A DNA stretch of 64,000 nt. Source: Coptis chinensis. Its lineage: Eukaryota; Streptophyta; Magnoliopsida; Ranunculales; Ranunculaceae. The translations under genes were made by a program, and so were the position numbers. Positions 33,541-46,073 of the stretch are shown piece by piece. The notes under the pieces are model-generated. The model saw only the letters and a program-made list of their open reading frames with translations, was not told the DNA's origin and did no database searches. Location of the stretch: the NCBI GenBank assembly GCA_015680905.1, contig CM027382.1, positions 10,389,501 through 10,453,500 of the forward strand, written 5' to 3'. Positions within the stretch are counted from its first letter, which is position 1. Every line of letters begins with the position of its first letter.

Positions 33541-34225
33541 ACGAGTGATCAGAAATTGCCCCGGGGCTCTTGTAATGTGCCTCTGTATCGATGAAACTTC
33601 ACTCGCACCCACTCGGCATTCACCATAACTCTGTCAAGCTTTCTCCATGCTCTCTGTTCTCGCTTATTGTTCCATGTTAAGAAGTTTCACCGTCTGCGTT
33701 TGGATCCATTGATCCACTCATAGTGACACATTGCAATAGATCCGAGTAGTGGTGTGGCCTTGTTTATGTTCCCCCGACCCTCTCTTGTGGGCTCAGTACT
33801 GAATTAAAATCCCCAAGTATCATCCATGGTTTCTGAATAGTGTAAGAGAGCTGAATCAGGTTCCTCCATAGTGCAGTCCTTCTTTCTCGGTTATTCGATC
33901 CATATACTACTGAGATGACAAAATTCTTCCCACTCATCAGTGAGACATCCATGGTTATGCTTTGCGCATCTTTCTCTATGAGACTCATTCTACATGTCTG
34001 TGGATTCCAACAGCACTAGATTCTGCCCAAGTCACTATGTTCATAGTTATGCTCAACTAGCCAGCCCGGACAACATACATTACTCACTGCTTGCACATTC
34101 TGTTGTTTAACTCTTGTCTCAACAATACCCATAATGCTCAGCTCTGATCTTCTAATCATATCCTTTACTTCATACTGCTTGAACCTTTGATTAAGTCCCC
34201 GTATATTCCAACAGCCCACGCACAC
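33541..34225 (-). pseudogene. LINE APE-type endonuclease
   Basis: Cuts the target DNA to start reverse transcription. From 34225: CWNIRGLNQRFK and GIVETRVKQQN (catalytic Asn and Glu region), then VVYGSNNRERRTALWRNL and ILGDFNSVLSPQER (33764-33988), and SDHSSMVV near 33545 with the final Asp-His. Frame breaks occur near 33990-34020 and 33600-33760. Confidence 0.85.
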
Positions 34226-34238
34226 TATTCATAAAAAA

Positions 34239-35884
34239 TTAATTTTGAGTGGACAGTGGGCCAAACCGAGACCCACTCTGTGGATTGCCCTTCTTACTTG
34301 TGCCTGATGTCTCTAGCCTTCTGAGGATGTGTAAAGACTTCCCTTGTTTGTGAATGTCTTTGATTTCAGTTGGACCTTTCTGTTTTGCCCGATGCATATC
34401 ATTTCCTCCTCCGCTCGATGTCCCTTTTTCAGTTGCATCCTTTCTTGTTTCTGTTTCTACCCTTTTGTTCCTGCCATGTTTCTCACCTTGAGTGTCCTGT
34501 GTCTCTTTAGTCACTGGGTTCTCAAGACATGGTGCTTCAGTACCTTGGGTGCCTTCCCTCTCTGGTAACTGCTAGCTTTTCTGCTTGGTGGTATGCTTCC
34601 TGGTCGGAGTCTCCTACTCCCCCTGATCAGTTATAGTGAGTGCTTCATCCACTTTTGTATTGCCCTGTCCCTCTCCTTCTATCTCAGTTCCTTTCGGTTG
34701 GGTTTCTCCAGCTGGGACAAGACCTTTCTGGGCTGCTTGTGTCCTATCTTTCTTTAGCCAGACCTCCTTCTTTTGCCTCATGTTGCCTTTCTTTGCTAGC
34801 TGTTTGGCACAGTGGGTATCCAAGTGACTAAATACCTTACATTCCGAGCATAGAGGAGGTTTCCAATTGTACTCGAAAGCTACATCAAAAGCCTTTTTTT
34901 GATCCACCACTACCGTTGTACCTTCAGGATATAGACAATCTATATCTACCTCAATACATACTCTTGCATATGAGGTCCTCCTCTTATCTTCCGTAAGTTT
35001 CTCTGCAAATAGTGGAACCCCAATGGCACTCCCAACCAAACTAAACCCCTCCTTATCCCACAACTCCATCGGCAGCCGTTTCATGATCACCCAAATCGGT
35101 AAGGTCTTCAGTTCCGACACTTCTGATTCTATGAATAGTTTCCATGGCCTTATTACAAGCAGTTTACTTGCAACATGAAATGAGCCTATATCTAGCACCT
35201 TTCTTTTGTCATCCTCACTCTCAAATTTAAATGTAAACATAGTCTCCCCCTGTGTTTGCATCGTGAATTTGTGCTGAATCCTCCACGTCTTGCTAACAAC
35301 ATCTTTCACATACCCATAGCTGGGGCGTCTGCAAATAAAATACCCCACCACCAATTTCTCATATTTGTCATTAACCAGAAAAATTTCGAAGCTTTGGACA
35401 TGGATAACTGGTTTCCCATTCACCATTGTAAGCGGAATGTATCTTAATGTTTCTTTCCCAACAGCTTCTCGACCTCGCCCAAAACATCAACCCGGAGCTA
35501 GTTTTTTCTTTTTGAAACAATGGCGAAGCGCTTTGAGTCTTCTTTGCTACTCTGTGGCCCATCATTGGTTTGCTCTGAAACAACTTCTTGTTGCAGAGCT
35601 GGACCTATTGCTTTGGTTACCACTGGTTTTGCCGAGCCATCTAGGTCTTTTCCTCGAGCTGACTCATCCTCATTCTCTTCTTGTTCTTCCTGTTGGGTCA
35701 GCACGTCTCTGTGGATTTTCATCAAGCCTTTTTGCATGAATTTCTCTAATGATCCTTGGCCAAAGATCGTTTCGAACTTGCCCGCTGTGAGCTCTCCATA
35801 TTCATCTTCATCTTCACTCCCCTCACGATTTGGTGTGCTTGGGCTAACGATACCTACGTCTCTCATCTCTTGTGTTTTTTTCAT
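34239..35884 (-). pseudogene. LINE ORF1, DUF4283 and zinc knuckle
   Basis: The nucleic-acid-binding ORF1 protein. The likely ATG is at 35882-35884 (MKKTQEMRDVG), followed by an acidic stretch to a stop at 35498. The DUF4283 domain is open from 35426 (YGYVKDVVSKTWRIQHKF, then PIWVIMKRLPMELWDKEGFS), followed by the zinc knuckle CSECKVFSHLDTHC (C-x2-C-x4-H-x4-C) near 34810-34855. A basic C-terminal tail reaches 34239. It is broken by stops near 35440-35490 and a frame change near 34600. Confidence 0.85.
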
Positions 35885-35986
35885 GTTTTTCCTAATATTC
35901 TGTGTAAAAGGACTCAATTACCCCTAAAGAATAATATCGCCCCCTTGGAGTTCCCCATTAACAACTAACCAAGATTTCGTCCCTAT

Positions 35987-35990
<4 letters not shown>

Positions 35991-36019
<29 letters not shown>
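35991..36019. repeat. (CT)n tract at LINE 5' border
   Basis: About 14 CT units directly outside the LINE 5' end, matching the (TC)n at 14939-14982 on the other side. Confidence 0.95.
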
Positions 36020-36023
<4 letters not shown>

Positions 36024-39000
36024 ATCCATAGAATACTTTTTGTAAAATGACATGAATACCACTCGTGAGGATAGGCTTTAAAATTATATATTCATACGTG
36101 TCCACTGTCCAGTGCCACCCAGCCACCTCTCATGTACTCTGAAACCTTTTTTTAGAATCAGTTAGAGGTTAGGCTAGTATCATCAGTTGCACCATTCTCA
36201 TCGATGACAGCGCCAGGTCTTTATAGTTAGCATATACAGTCCAGGAATGTTTATAGCTTGACATTTTACAACCTTCCCAACAGCTTCCAGTTTATTTTTA
36301 TTCGAAAATACTGCTCAGTTATCTAGGAGCTGAATAAGCACTCGATTTTCCATTTAGTTACTCTATGTACTGAGTAGTACACTATGCTATACACCGATAC
36401 AAATTGTGGATATCTCAAGTAAGAGCACAAACAAACTAACCAAAGCCATAAGCAACATTTGTTATTCAGCTTATCTAATTAAGATATCTCACCAAGCATC
36501 CGTTATATAAATCATAGTAAGACATATTTAAAGTTTGGAATTAAACTATAAACCAAAGCATGTGAAAGAGAATGTGATAAGAGTGGTAACATACCATATA
36601 TCGATCAGTTTTTTGAAGAGCAGAAGAAGAAGAGAAGAAAATCAATGCCGAGCTCATACTTGGTTGTCCAACAGTTCTGCTCCTTGTGTTTCAGTCAAGC
36701 TCTTAACAGTCATAAATGGTATGTCTCATCTAATTGTTAAAGAACAGATAATTAAAGAAAACTTTATGATAACTTTAGACACTCACCATTTACGTTCCAT
36801 GAATTACCATACTATCTGTGAAAGAAAATGAAAACAAATAACATATTCTACTATAAGTTAGGAAAAAATATTAGACATCCAATACAAAGTGTTTATTATA
36901 TGCAATGTAGGAATGTAAAAATTTAATAGAGTTTAGTATCCCTATTTTTTAGCAACCTGTTTTGTAGTCATGATGGAATCTAATATATTTTCCACTGTAA
37001 ATACTATTGTTGCACTGATAGTGTATATAACCTAGGCAATAAAAGAATGATAAGCATTGTCTTTGTATAATAAAAAAGTAATTAAAGCTCTAAAGGTGAC
37101 CAATACATTCTTTTCTAATTGAACACATACTATGTCGATATTATGTAGATGTAAAGCAAACCCCATTGTTATTAGTCTATTACACAACCCACATTGAAGG
37201 GGATAACCCACATAAGGATGCAGGTATAACAATAGAAGATGTACTATAATGGGGTTTTAACCTATGCGTGGTGTAAACTAACAGTACTACAACTATCCAG
37301 TATTTGTACTTGTTTATAATCGGGGTGGATTGTTATATACGAATAACAAAGGCCTGTTTGGCATCCTGCGGTCCTACCCCATCTTATAGTTAATGGTGAC
37401 AAAACACTTTCTACAACTAACATATATGATATTTCAAATTAAATCCGTAATTTCACCTTGACAAAACACTGTGCAGGGCAATGAGATTATCCCTTTTGCC
37501 ACCTTCAATCTTATGCTACATAAATTGCCTTTCAAATTTTCATAGCTTTCACTGGATTTTGCTATGATCAAATGAACCTGCAATAATACCAAGTAATATC
37601 ATTCTCAACTTGAAACTGATATAACTTCATGACTACCATATGGAATTATTAACTGATTGTACTAAACAATAAATTTGCAGAAAGTATTGATAAGTTATGA
37701 ACAAATATCATCGAGCTTATCAATCATTGTGGCAATATATAAGAAGGCAAATGGTGTCATGGAGTGCTATCGTACAAAAAGGGAATTAATAGAAGAGTGT
37801 GATCACTATATTCGACATGTAATAATATTGTAATGAAACTTTGGTTTTGGCTAATGCAAATAGATGCCAAAGTGTTATATTCACTACTTGATCATTTTAC
37901 TTGATTGTTTATAGCAGACCATAGTCTAAACAATTATTTTTTATGAATTTCTGCAAGATATAGAAAATGTATTTATGGAATTCTCAGTCTTCATGTATCC
38001 ATAAAGTCTTCACAATCTAAGGGAGTGTTTTCTCATAATAATCAAATATACTACAACAGAGACCAAAAGTTTTGGAGTTTTAATCAATCTAATATAATGG
38101 GTAAGAAGTTTTAACAAAAATCGTGAAATTTTTATTCAATTTATTTAACAAACTCATATTACCTTCAAACGTGACTTTCATTACCCTGACAATAAGCTAA
38201 ATATGAGTATTTCATTACCCTGACAATAAACTTAACATTTATTATCCTATAAAGAGTTTGATCTATATTTATTAGTTTGAAAGAGAAACTCAAAAAGTTT
38301 ACCCGTTCGAATTCAAATATTTGCAAACGTATAAGTGTACAAAAAATGCTTTATTTTTTCAATCAATATCACAGTTGGAAAAAAGTTGACCAAAACAATT
38401 TTGATGATGAGGGATTGAACAATCTTGTAAGTATTGTTGATGAGAAGAGGTGTTTTCATTTTGATGGGGAGTTCTAGGGTGGAAGACTTGATTAAATTTT
38501 GTAGAAGGCAAGGGTTGCTGAAACGGCTGAATGACAGAATCACTCTAATTCAACAATTTCGACGCCGACGTATCCTACAATAATAGAGCATGACTACTAC
38601 ACAAATATATGAAAACGAAAGCATTGTCATTTCAACATAAACATGACATGCATACCAATCTATATCAAGATATTCGAAAAAGAAAATGGTAATATATTTC
38701 AATTCAAACAGTTATTAGATTACTAGGAAAAGTAAGGTACAGTCTACTCACCTGTGCAAAACTATTTTTCATACATGCGGCTAAGGCTTAAGGATATGCC
38801 TCTTTTGCATCAATATATGGCAAGAAACATTTAGACTGTAGTAAATGATAGAGAGGGAAAACAAAGAAACACCCTATGAGCAAGTTAGAACTTAGAAGGA
38901 CAATGCTGACACAGATATCCACTACAAAATATCCAACCCGAGTAGGCACAACCCTGTACTTGGCTTTGAGGCAAATTTGGGAGCAGAATCAGCGACGTGC

Positions 39001-39350
39001 AAGTTTATTAGAGGCAACATGCTGGCAGTGGTTGCACTATCCACTACCAGGACACACAATATAAACCCTCCTCTTTTGACGCAAACTGTCGTTAATAAGC
39101 GGATGACCAAAAAATTCTACAAAGAAGACAATGTCTTCGAATCAATGCCAAAGTGCCCATCGCTAGATTAATTACATAGATAAGAGACCACGACTCTCAC
39201 GTCAATAATGATAAGAGACCATGACTGATGACTCTCAAGTCAATACTACGAACGTATCCAATGGTGCAAAAGAGAAATCATGCAGCACATACTAATTATT
39301 AGTTAGTAATGCCCAACACCTACCTTGTCTAGAGCTAGCTACCAAACATC
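36020..39350. other. Unassigned noncoding region
   Basis: AT-rich. Open frames are short and have no recognisable domain. Small direct repeats: tttcattaccctgacaataa twice at 38178-38230, and gataagagacca...ctctca(c/a)gtcaata twice at 39179-39246. The stretch before 39351 would be the promoter side of the receptor-kinase relic. Confidence 0.4.
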
Positions 39351-40347
39351 ATGGCTTCACTACTTTCCATCTCCATACTGGTTTTGATTATAGTGTTACT
39401 ACTGCTACTTTCTCCCAGCTCATATGCTAATGAGAAGGCTGCTGTGTCATATGCATCGTTATCTGTAGAAGCGAAAGCCCTCCTCCGCTGGAAGGCCAGC
39501 CTTAAATATTATGGGTCTACCATCCAATCATGGTACAATGATACTGTTACTAAAGATTCATCAAACCCATGTGCGTAGGACGGAATCAGATGCAACAATC
39601 TGGGAAGCATAATGGAGATAAGCATAGGAAACACACACATATATATATATGGGAGGGATTAGTTTACCATGGTTTTTTATACCATGATTTATACCACGCC
39701 CCTTTACAAGATGAGTTAAAAGCTAATATTTTCTGGATATGATCTCCTAACTATGGATAGATTTTCCACAAAAATTTGGCTCATTTGGAAATCTCTAACC
39801 TAATTAAAAATTGTTGGCAACTTTAAATTTTTTTTAACGGCCCCAATTTTTCGATTTTGCAATCATCTTTTGACATAGTTAAACATCATCAAATGAGCTG
39901 AAATTTTGTGGAGGTGATCTTCAAGGTTTGTTGGACATATCCACAAAAAATTAGGTTCTAGTTCATCTTGTGGGTGAAGTTGTGGGCCATGGTATAAACC
40001 ATAGTATGAAAACCATGGTATATTGATCCCTCCCTAATAGAAGGGGAGGGATCCGTTTACCATGGTTTTTTATACCACGCCCATTTACAAGATGAGTTAA
40101 AAGCTAATATTTTGTGGATATGATCTCCTAACTATGGATAGATTTTCCACAAAAATTCAGCTCATTTGGAAATCTCTAACCTAGCTATATATGAAGGTCT
40201 TTATTTGGAACCTAGCTAGTGGTACATTGGACAATTTAAGCTTCCCCTCTTTCCCAAATCTCTCCCTTATTTGATTTACGCACACAGGGTTGGCGGGAAC
40301 CATCCCTGTCGACATTGGTAAAATTTCTAAACTAACCTACCTCAAAT
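39351..40347 (+). pseudogene. LRR receptor-like kinase, N-terminal relic
   Basis: The ATG at 39351 starts a signal peptide (MASLLSISILVLIIVLLLLL) cleaved around SSYA. An LRRNT-type domain follows with EAKALLRWKASLKYYGST and NPCA. The next codon, tryptophan in this family, is TAG (39576-39578), after which DGIRCNNLGSIMEISIGN continues in frame. A foldback MITE then intervenes. At about 40215-40347 LRR sequence resumes: ASGTLDNLSFPSFPNLSL, then AGTIPVDIGKISKLTYLK. No further repeats, membrane segment or kinase domain follow. The style fits the MIK/LRR-XI-XII type of surface receptors. Confidence 0.8.
39651..40186. mobile_element. Foldback MITE with an extra arm
   Basis: The left arm begins gggagggattagtttaccatgg (39651). 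The right arm, reverse-complemented, begins gggagggatcaatataccatgg and ends at 40034. Arms of about 150 bp pair imperfectly through the centre. A third arm, direct relative to the left one, starts gggagggatccgtttaccatgg at about 40044 and runs to about 40186. There is no transposase. It lies in the first exon of the receptor-kinase relic. Confidence 0.7.
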
Positions 40348-41748
40348 AGATATTACCATCATTAACATCATTATGTTCCAAACTATTGCTCTTTTTCCTA
40401 AAATCATGAACGTCATTCTCATATCTAACATCCTTATCTGAACCGTCAACTGTTTCCTCAGCACCATTACCATGACTAACATCCTCGTATGAACTTTCAT
40501 TGCATCCATTATTATTTATGGAATATGCGCAATGTATCTCAGTATATGCAAGGCGATTAACATGCATATTATATATCTTATTTAGACTTTACAATGATTT
40601 GGAAATTATTGTCCTGTGAACTAAAATACATCATTCAGATACATTAGACTAATTTTTTGGAAACATTTTTTTGTCAATCAACATGCACCCTCAGTGCAAT
40701 ATATTTGAATAAGATCAGGCAATTCTAAACATTAAAAATAGAATAATGTATTTCTTATTAATGGTTGACTAACTACTTACTTGTGTTTGGTTACTGCATT
40801 AAGTTTCCATCTCGCTTGCAGTGTGGAGAATACGACAGTGGAAGAAATTTTAAAGACAAAGGGAGAAAAGGATAATTCTTTGTTCTGGTGTTGAACAAAT
40901 GATACTGTCTACGATGCAGTGAAGCAAGTAGGATGCTATAGCTATCAAGTTTGATAAATATAAATGTATATACATTTTTGGAATAAACAACAATATATTT
41001 ACTTTGGTATTATACATCACAGATGACACTAAACAATATTGGATCATTGGCAGTTCTGAAGCCGGGAAAACCAAACTACATTGCAGGAATCAAATTGAAA
41101 GAGGTAATTTGTTTTCTGACAATGTACGTACCTTACATTCATCGTTATGTAAGTCAAAGTTCTAGGTGACATTTTGCTCATTCCTAACAGACAAATTGAT
41201 TGCAACAGACTATCTAAGGAAGATAATTGTACAGGGAAGAAACTCAAAATCGACTAAAGTCGGGGAAATCATGACGGACGAGGTCCGTTCATTTTGCTAT
41301 AATTGAAACTTTTGCTACAAACATCAACTACTTTCTTTTGTAACCTTGGTAAAAAAGGGATTCAAACAAAGATGATCCAAAGAAGTTGATTTTTCAAATA
41401 GAATGGATGAAGAGATTGGTAGAGTAGGAGAAATAACAGTTTGTTTTCAAAGAGAAAGAGGGCAGGTCATGGCACTTTCGATTTAGGGTTGTTTTTTTTC
41501 CGTTATTTCTTCTTTGTACGGATGGTTTCCCGTGTTTTTTTTTATTATTATTTTGTTTTGTGATAAAATTAGAAATTGAGGAGGTCATAGTAATTTAAGA
41601 ATAGATTAGGGAGATTTAAACAAATCTGGGGAGGTGTTTCTAATTATTAGGACCTCCTCTTTTTTAGGAACTACTAATATTGCTTGGGTTGGAAAATAGA
41701 GCGATATGGTGAGGAGAGAGAATATGCGCGAGCTTTTATATATATATA
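40348..41748. other. Unassigned noncoding region
   Basis: No gene is recognised. A minus-strand frame at 40337-40567 is rich in Ser, Asp and Glu but has no family signature. The end is a TATA run where the Helitron inserted. Confidence 0.4.
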
Positions 41749-44343
41749 CTAGAATTTAACCCGTGGCGATGCCACTCGATTATTATTATGGGTGAATTTA
41801 TTGAATCAAACGCCATTTCACACCAATTTATTTTTAAAAAATTTGGCATGGTTTCCCCATATTTTTGACATATGAAATGAACATGCATAGCAAAATATTG
41901 GAAGCAACTTAGTGGCCAAGATCATTGGAAGGGTCTATTGAACCCTCTCCCAGACGATATGCGGCCATGTGGGCATATTGGAGGGTCTATGGTTGGCTTA
42001 CAAACCAACAATCGTCTGAAGTACAAAGTAACTAAATACTTGTACATATGCAACTGCATAGCAATTGAAAAGTTGACCCCCATGAAAGTTTTACTATTCG
42101 TTTGAATAAGTCATTCTCATATTAAGATATGTATTGTGTGAATTCGTTTTTTATGGTTTATCGTATTATTGAGTTTTTTGGGGTTTATTGTGAAATTTGA
42201 TGTTAGACATTAATAACTTGGGGAAGGCTTGAAGTTTGAATAGAGTTTTGATCCTTATGGTGTGTTCAGATTTTTTCTACATAGTTATGTCATTAGTTAT
42301 TTATGTTACTGTTTCAGCAATTCAACGTTTAATGATAGAATGCCTGAAAGAAATGGATTGATAACCCATATGAAGAAGTTTAAAAAGGATTATCAACAGT
42401 AAAATAAGAACATGTATGAACCAACAATAAAATAAAAACTGCGCTATGGAAAACTAACTAAGTTATTACCTATATTCATAAACAGTGTTTTATTCAGATT
42501 TAGAATGAAGAAATTGAAACCAAGAAATTTGTTGCAGACCACCCTGAAAAAAAGACCAAATGCATAAGCAATACTAAAATGAACAACCAATGCAAGAAAT
42601 AAAATCCTGGATTTGAAGGCATTAGTCCACATTACTTAATAGCATCAACTGCAAATAGATAGACACATGAATAGCACTATCTAGGTGAAAGCATAGAAGC
42701 TTAATCAATCTCCATGACAAAGCAAGCGTTTCTAATTAGACTCAAGCATTCAACTATCGAATTATATGTGGAGAAACACTAACCAATTGAAAGGAGATCT
42801 CTTGGTAATGAATAAATTAAAACTTGAATGAAAATAATTGGGGAGTATAAAAATTAAGTAAATATAACAATAACGAGTAATTCACGGTCATCAGACGCTA
42901 TGGAAAGATGTTATGCAAATGGTGGAAAGTGAAGAAAGCTAGGAACTCAATAATAGAGCAATAATACTCGAGGAATTCGACAATAATTAAAAAACCAGCA
43001 AAAATCTGTAAAAGAGCGATAGATCTCACTTGAAAAACAACTCGCCAGAAATGTCCATTTTTTAATCTGATGGAGGTGGATAATTTGAGAAGATTGATGA
43101 ATTGAGGGGGACGATGATTTTAGATCGGTGGTTGGTAGTCTGCTTGTTTTTTTGGAAAATTTTACCATACGGAAGGAAAAAGATAGATGGGCCCTACGAA
43201 AGGATTTTTATTCTTATTTCCTAATTTCGTGGGTATTATTAGTAAGTATTATAATTACTGTCTGATCATCCCAAAACATACAACTGTTACATTTGGGATG
43301 GAAATTTATAAGAAACTCAAACCTTCTTAGTTGGAACACTAATTCGTTTATATAAGCCATGAAAGGTAGAGAATGGGCCTGCTTGTGCCACATATTTAGC
43401 CAACGCAATTTGCAAGTTTGTTCCCATTTGACATGGGGGCACTTGCAGAATAGATGGTTGAAGATTGAGAAACATTTTAATTATGAGCAAGCATCAAACA
43501 CAGATAGAATGCAAAGCAAGTGAAAGGTTAAGAATTATAACAGTAAAATATGGACCAAACTACTTAATACAAAAACTAATGTGGCTTTCAAACTAATGGA
43601 TAGTACGCAATAGCTTGTCAAATAAGATGGATTATTCCTCCAACCATCAATCTATCATGATTTCTGTAAATAATATCGACAATCTTCAATTTGTTATGGA
43701 GGGCAGATTTAACAGAGGAAGGGTTGGTATGTACGAAGGGTTGGAGTTTAAGATGTTATTTAGACATCCCAAATACGCCATATTCACCAAGATGATTTTC
43801 CAATGGAGTATATATGGGACTTCTAGAAAACTAATCCAACTAATTCAGCTTAACAAATCATGCCAACAGTACTTAAACATTAAAAATTATCTATGATTCA
43901 AGAACCACTATAATTTTAAATTAAAAAAAAAAAAAAAAAACCCAAATAGGGTACATATTATCTCCACTGTTTGAAGAAGGTTACTGAAGAAGAATTGAAC
44001 TTGAACCTGGAGCGCCTCTTTTTTTTTTGGGCATGAAGAGGAAGGGGTTTTTTCTTGCCGTGAAGAGAGGAAAAGCAGGGGTTTTTATTTCGGTGGTGAT
44101 TTTGGCAAGTATTTTAGAGTAAATAGGACTCTTAAAAGAAATTAATTTATCATCGTAGGATCATCCCAAAACTGTTTGCTCCCTGACCGCTTGATATAAC
44201 AGGTGGTGATTTTGGCAAGTTTTTTAGAGTAAATAGGACTCTTAAAAGAAATTAATTTATCACCGTAGGATCATCCCAAAACTGTTTTCTCCCTGACCGC
44301 TTGATATAACAACATAAAAAACCAAGTTGCTTTATTATATAGA
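41749..44343 (-). mobile_element. Helitron copy 1, nonautonomous
   Basis: Read on the minus strand it starts TCTATATAATAAAGCAACTT at 44343. It ends with the hairpin GTGGC-ATC-GCCAC, 11 nt, and CTAG at 41749-41752, followed by T, the classic Helitron 3' end and AT target. No Rep/helicase is found in its 2.6 kb. It shares both ends with copy 2 and directly abuts it at 44344. Confidence 0.75.
44092..44311. repeat. 110-bp tandem duplication in Helitron copy 1
   Basis: Two units of 110 bp, ggtggtgattttggcaagt to ttgatataaca (44092-44201, 44202-44311), nearly identical. In Helitron copy 2 (56300-56480) the homologous region has a different internal duplication. Confidence 0.9.
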
Positions 44344-46073
44344 CTAGAATTTAACTCGTGGCGATGCCACTCGATTGTTATTATGAGTGAATTTATTGAA
44401 TCAAACACCATTTTACACCAATTTATTTTTTAAAAATTTGGCACGATTTCCCCTTTTTTTTTACATATGAAATGAACCTGTACACGTCATATTGATATTA
44501 GACAAGATATGGATTATAAATAACTTCACACGACAATGTGCCAGTTTAGTTATTTATAAATTCATTTTTCAAAACATACAACTCAAAAAATGTCTAAGAA
44601 GACAATGAAAAGAATTACAGAGCAACACTATGAACTATAACAATAACTTAACGAAAATTCCAAATCGTTATTATCAAGCAATTCAAACCACCAAGCACAA
44701 AAAATATATAGTAAGCACCCACATTAGTTATGATGGCACATGAAACCATATGCAGATCAGACTAATAAGCATAACAGATTAATGGTAAGTATGGATAGCT
44801 TTCTCTGCTGATCAATGCTATTCATTCGTAATTTTGAAGTTAAAAAATAGAGAGGCTTCATTTCATATTCATTTGATTCCCTACATCATCACACAACAAA
44901 TTAAATAACGGCCAAAATTAATCAATGTTCAAATGATACCCCATAAAAATAGTAGTGCTTAGTCTTCACTGATCATGCATACTCATTAACTTTCCAGTGC
45001 ATACACCTTTGATAAAAAAAAAGTGTGAGCATCCAACACAAATACTTTGGTGTCTAATGTACAATAGAAATTGTGAGATGAATTGGGATTCTTAGCTTGG
45101 ATATTCCACAATGTAAATACATGGTATTATTGAACTAATAACCTTTTGAACTACATTATCTCAAAGTCATGCAAAGTATTAAAAATTGAGTGCAAATTGA
45201 GTGCATTCCTTGCATGAGATAACCTGCCAAAACACTTATTTTAAGTTTCTGAAAAGTTCAGTCATACACTCATTTAGAGACTCCATTCTAGATTGTAAAG
45301 TTGATCGATACAAAAATAATAATAAATAAATAATAATAATAATAATAAATACTCTAGCTAGCTTTCTTAAGGAATATGGTGGACTGTAGTCGCCAGTCGG
45401 TATAAGTCAACGGGGCAGCATTAGTGAATTGCTAAGAATAAGGCAATAAGGTGACAATAATTAATCAAACTAAGAATTAAAGACTCACATAAGAATTAGA
45501 TGAAAACACCTTCTATTGCCGTTATTGAAGAAACCCACTAAAGAGTGGAACTTGGAGTGCTCTTGGAATACTTGTAGAAACCACTAAAGAGAGTCGAACT
45601 TGCTCTATTGGGATTTTTTTTTGGGTTGTGAAGAAAAACTTTTTACCGGTGAAGAAAAGTTAAAAAAAGGGTTGAACGAACTATTTTTTCTCAGTGGTTA
45701 GTAGTTTGTTTGTTTTTTGGAAAGTTTTACCATACGAATGATTCTTATTTTTATTTCATAATTTCGTTGGTACATATATTTTTGCTCGGGTAAAGTGGGG
45801 GAGAAAGAGAGTTATTTCAGAGAGATGTTGAGACTTTCAATTAAGGAGCATAGAGTAGACAACAAAAATAAATAAATAAATGGTTAAAAGACACTCATTT
45901 ATAATCAGCTAACTTAAACATTTATAATCATTTTCAAGAGGGTGGAGTTTTCTTCCATCCTTAAACTAACATGCTTTTCAAGTTCAATTGTGCGTGCATG
46001 TGCCTTTCCGATATGCTCCTTAGTAGCTACCGAGCCTTTCTTTTGCATAAATAGACAAACCAACAGTGTTAAG

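Larger units (their letters stand above)
14983..35990 (-). mobile_element. L1-type LINE, split by an Athila-type element
   Basis: Minus-strand non-LTR retrotransposon of about 6 kb when the inserted 15 kb is set aside. The order from 5' (35990) to 3' (14983) is ORF1 with DUF4283 and zinc knuckle, APE endonuclease, reverse transcriptase, zf-RVT domain and RNase H. It ends in ctttcaaaaaa on the minus strand. Borders on both sides are (CT)n, which may be the target-site duplication. Stops, frameshifts and a lost catalytic residue make it inactive. Confidence 0.85.

Noticed and set aside
39215-39250. Hammerhead ribozyme core (ctgatga)
   Set aside because: No GAAA partner and no flanking stems; the same holds for ctgatgag near 5088.
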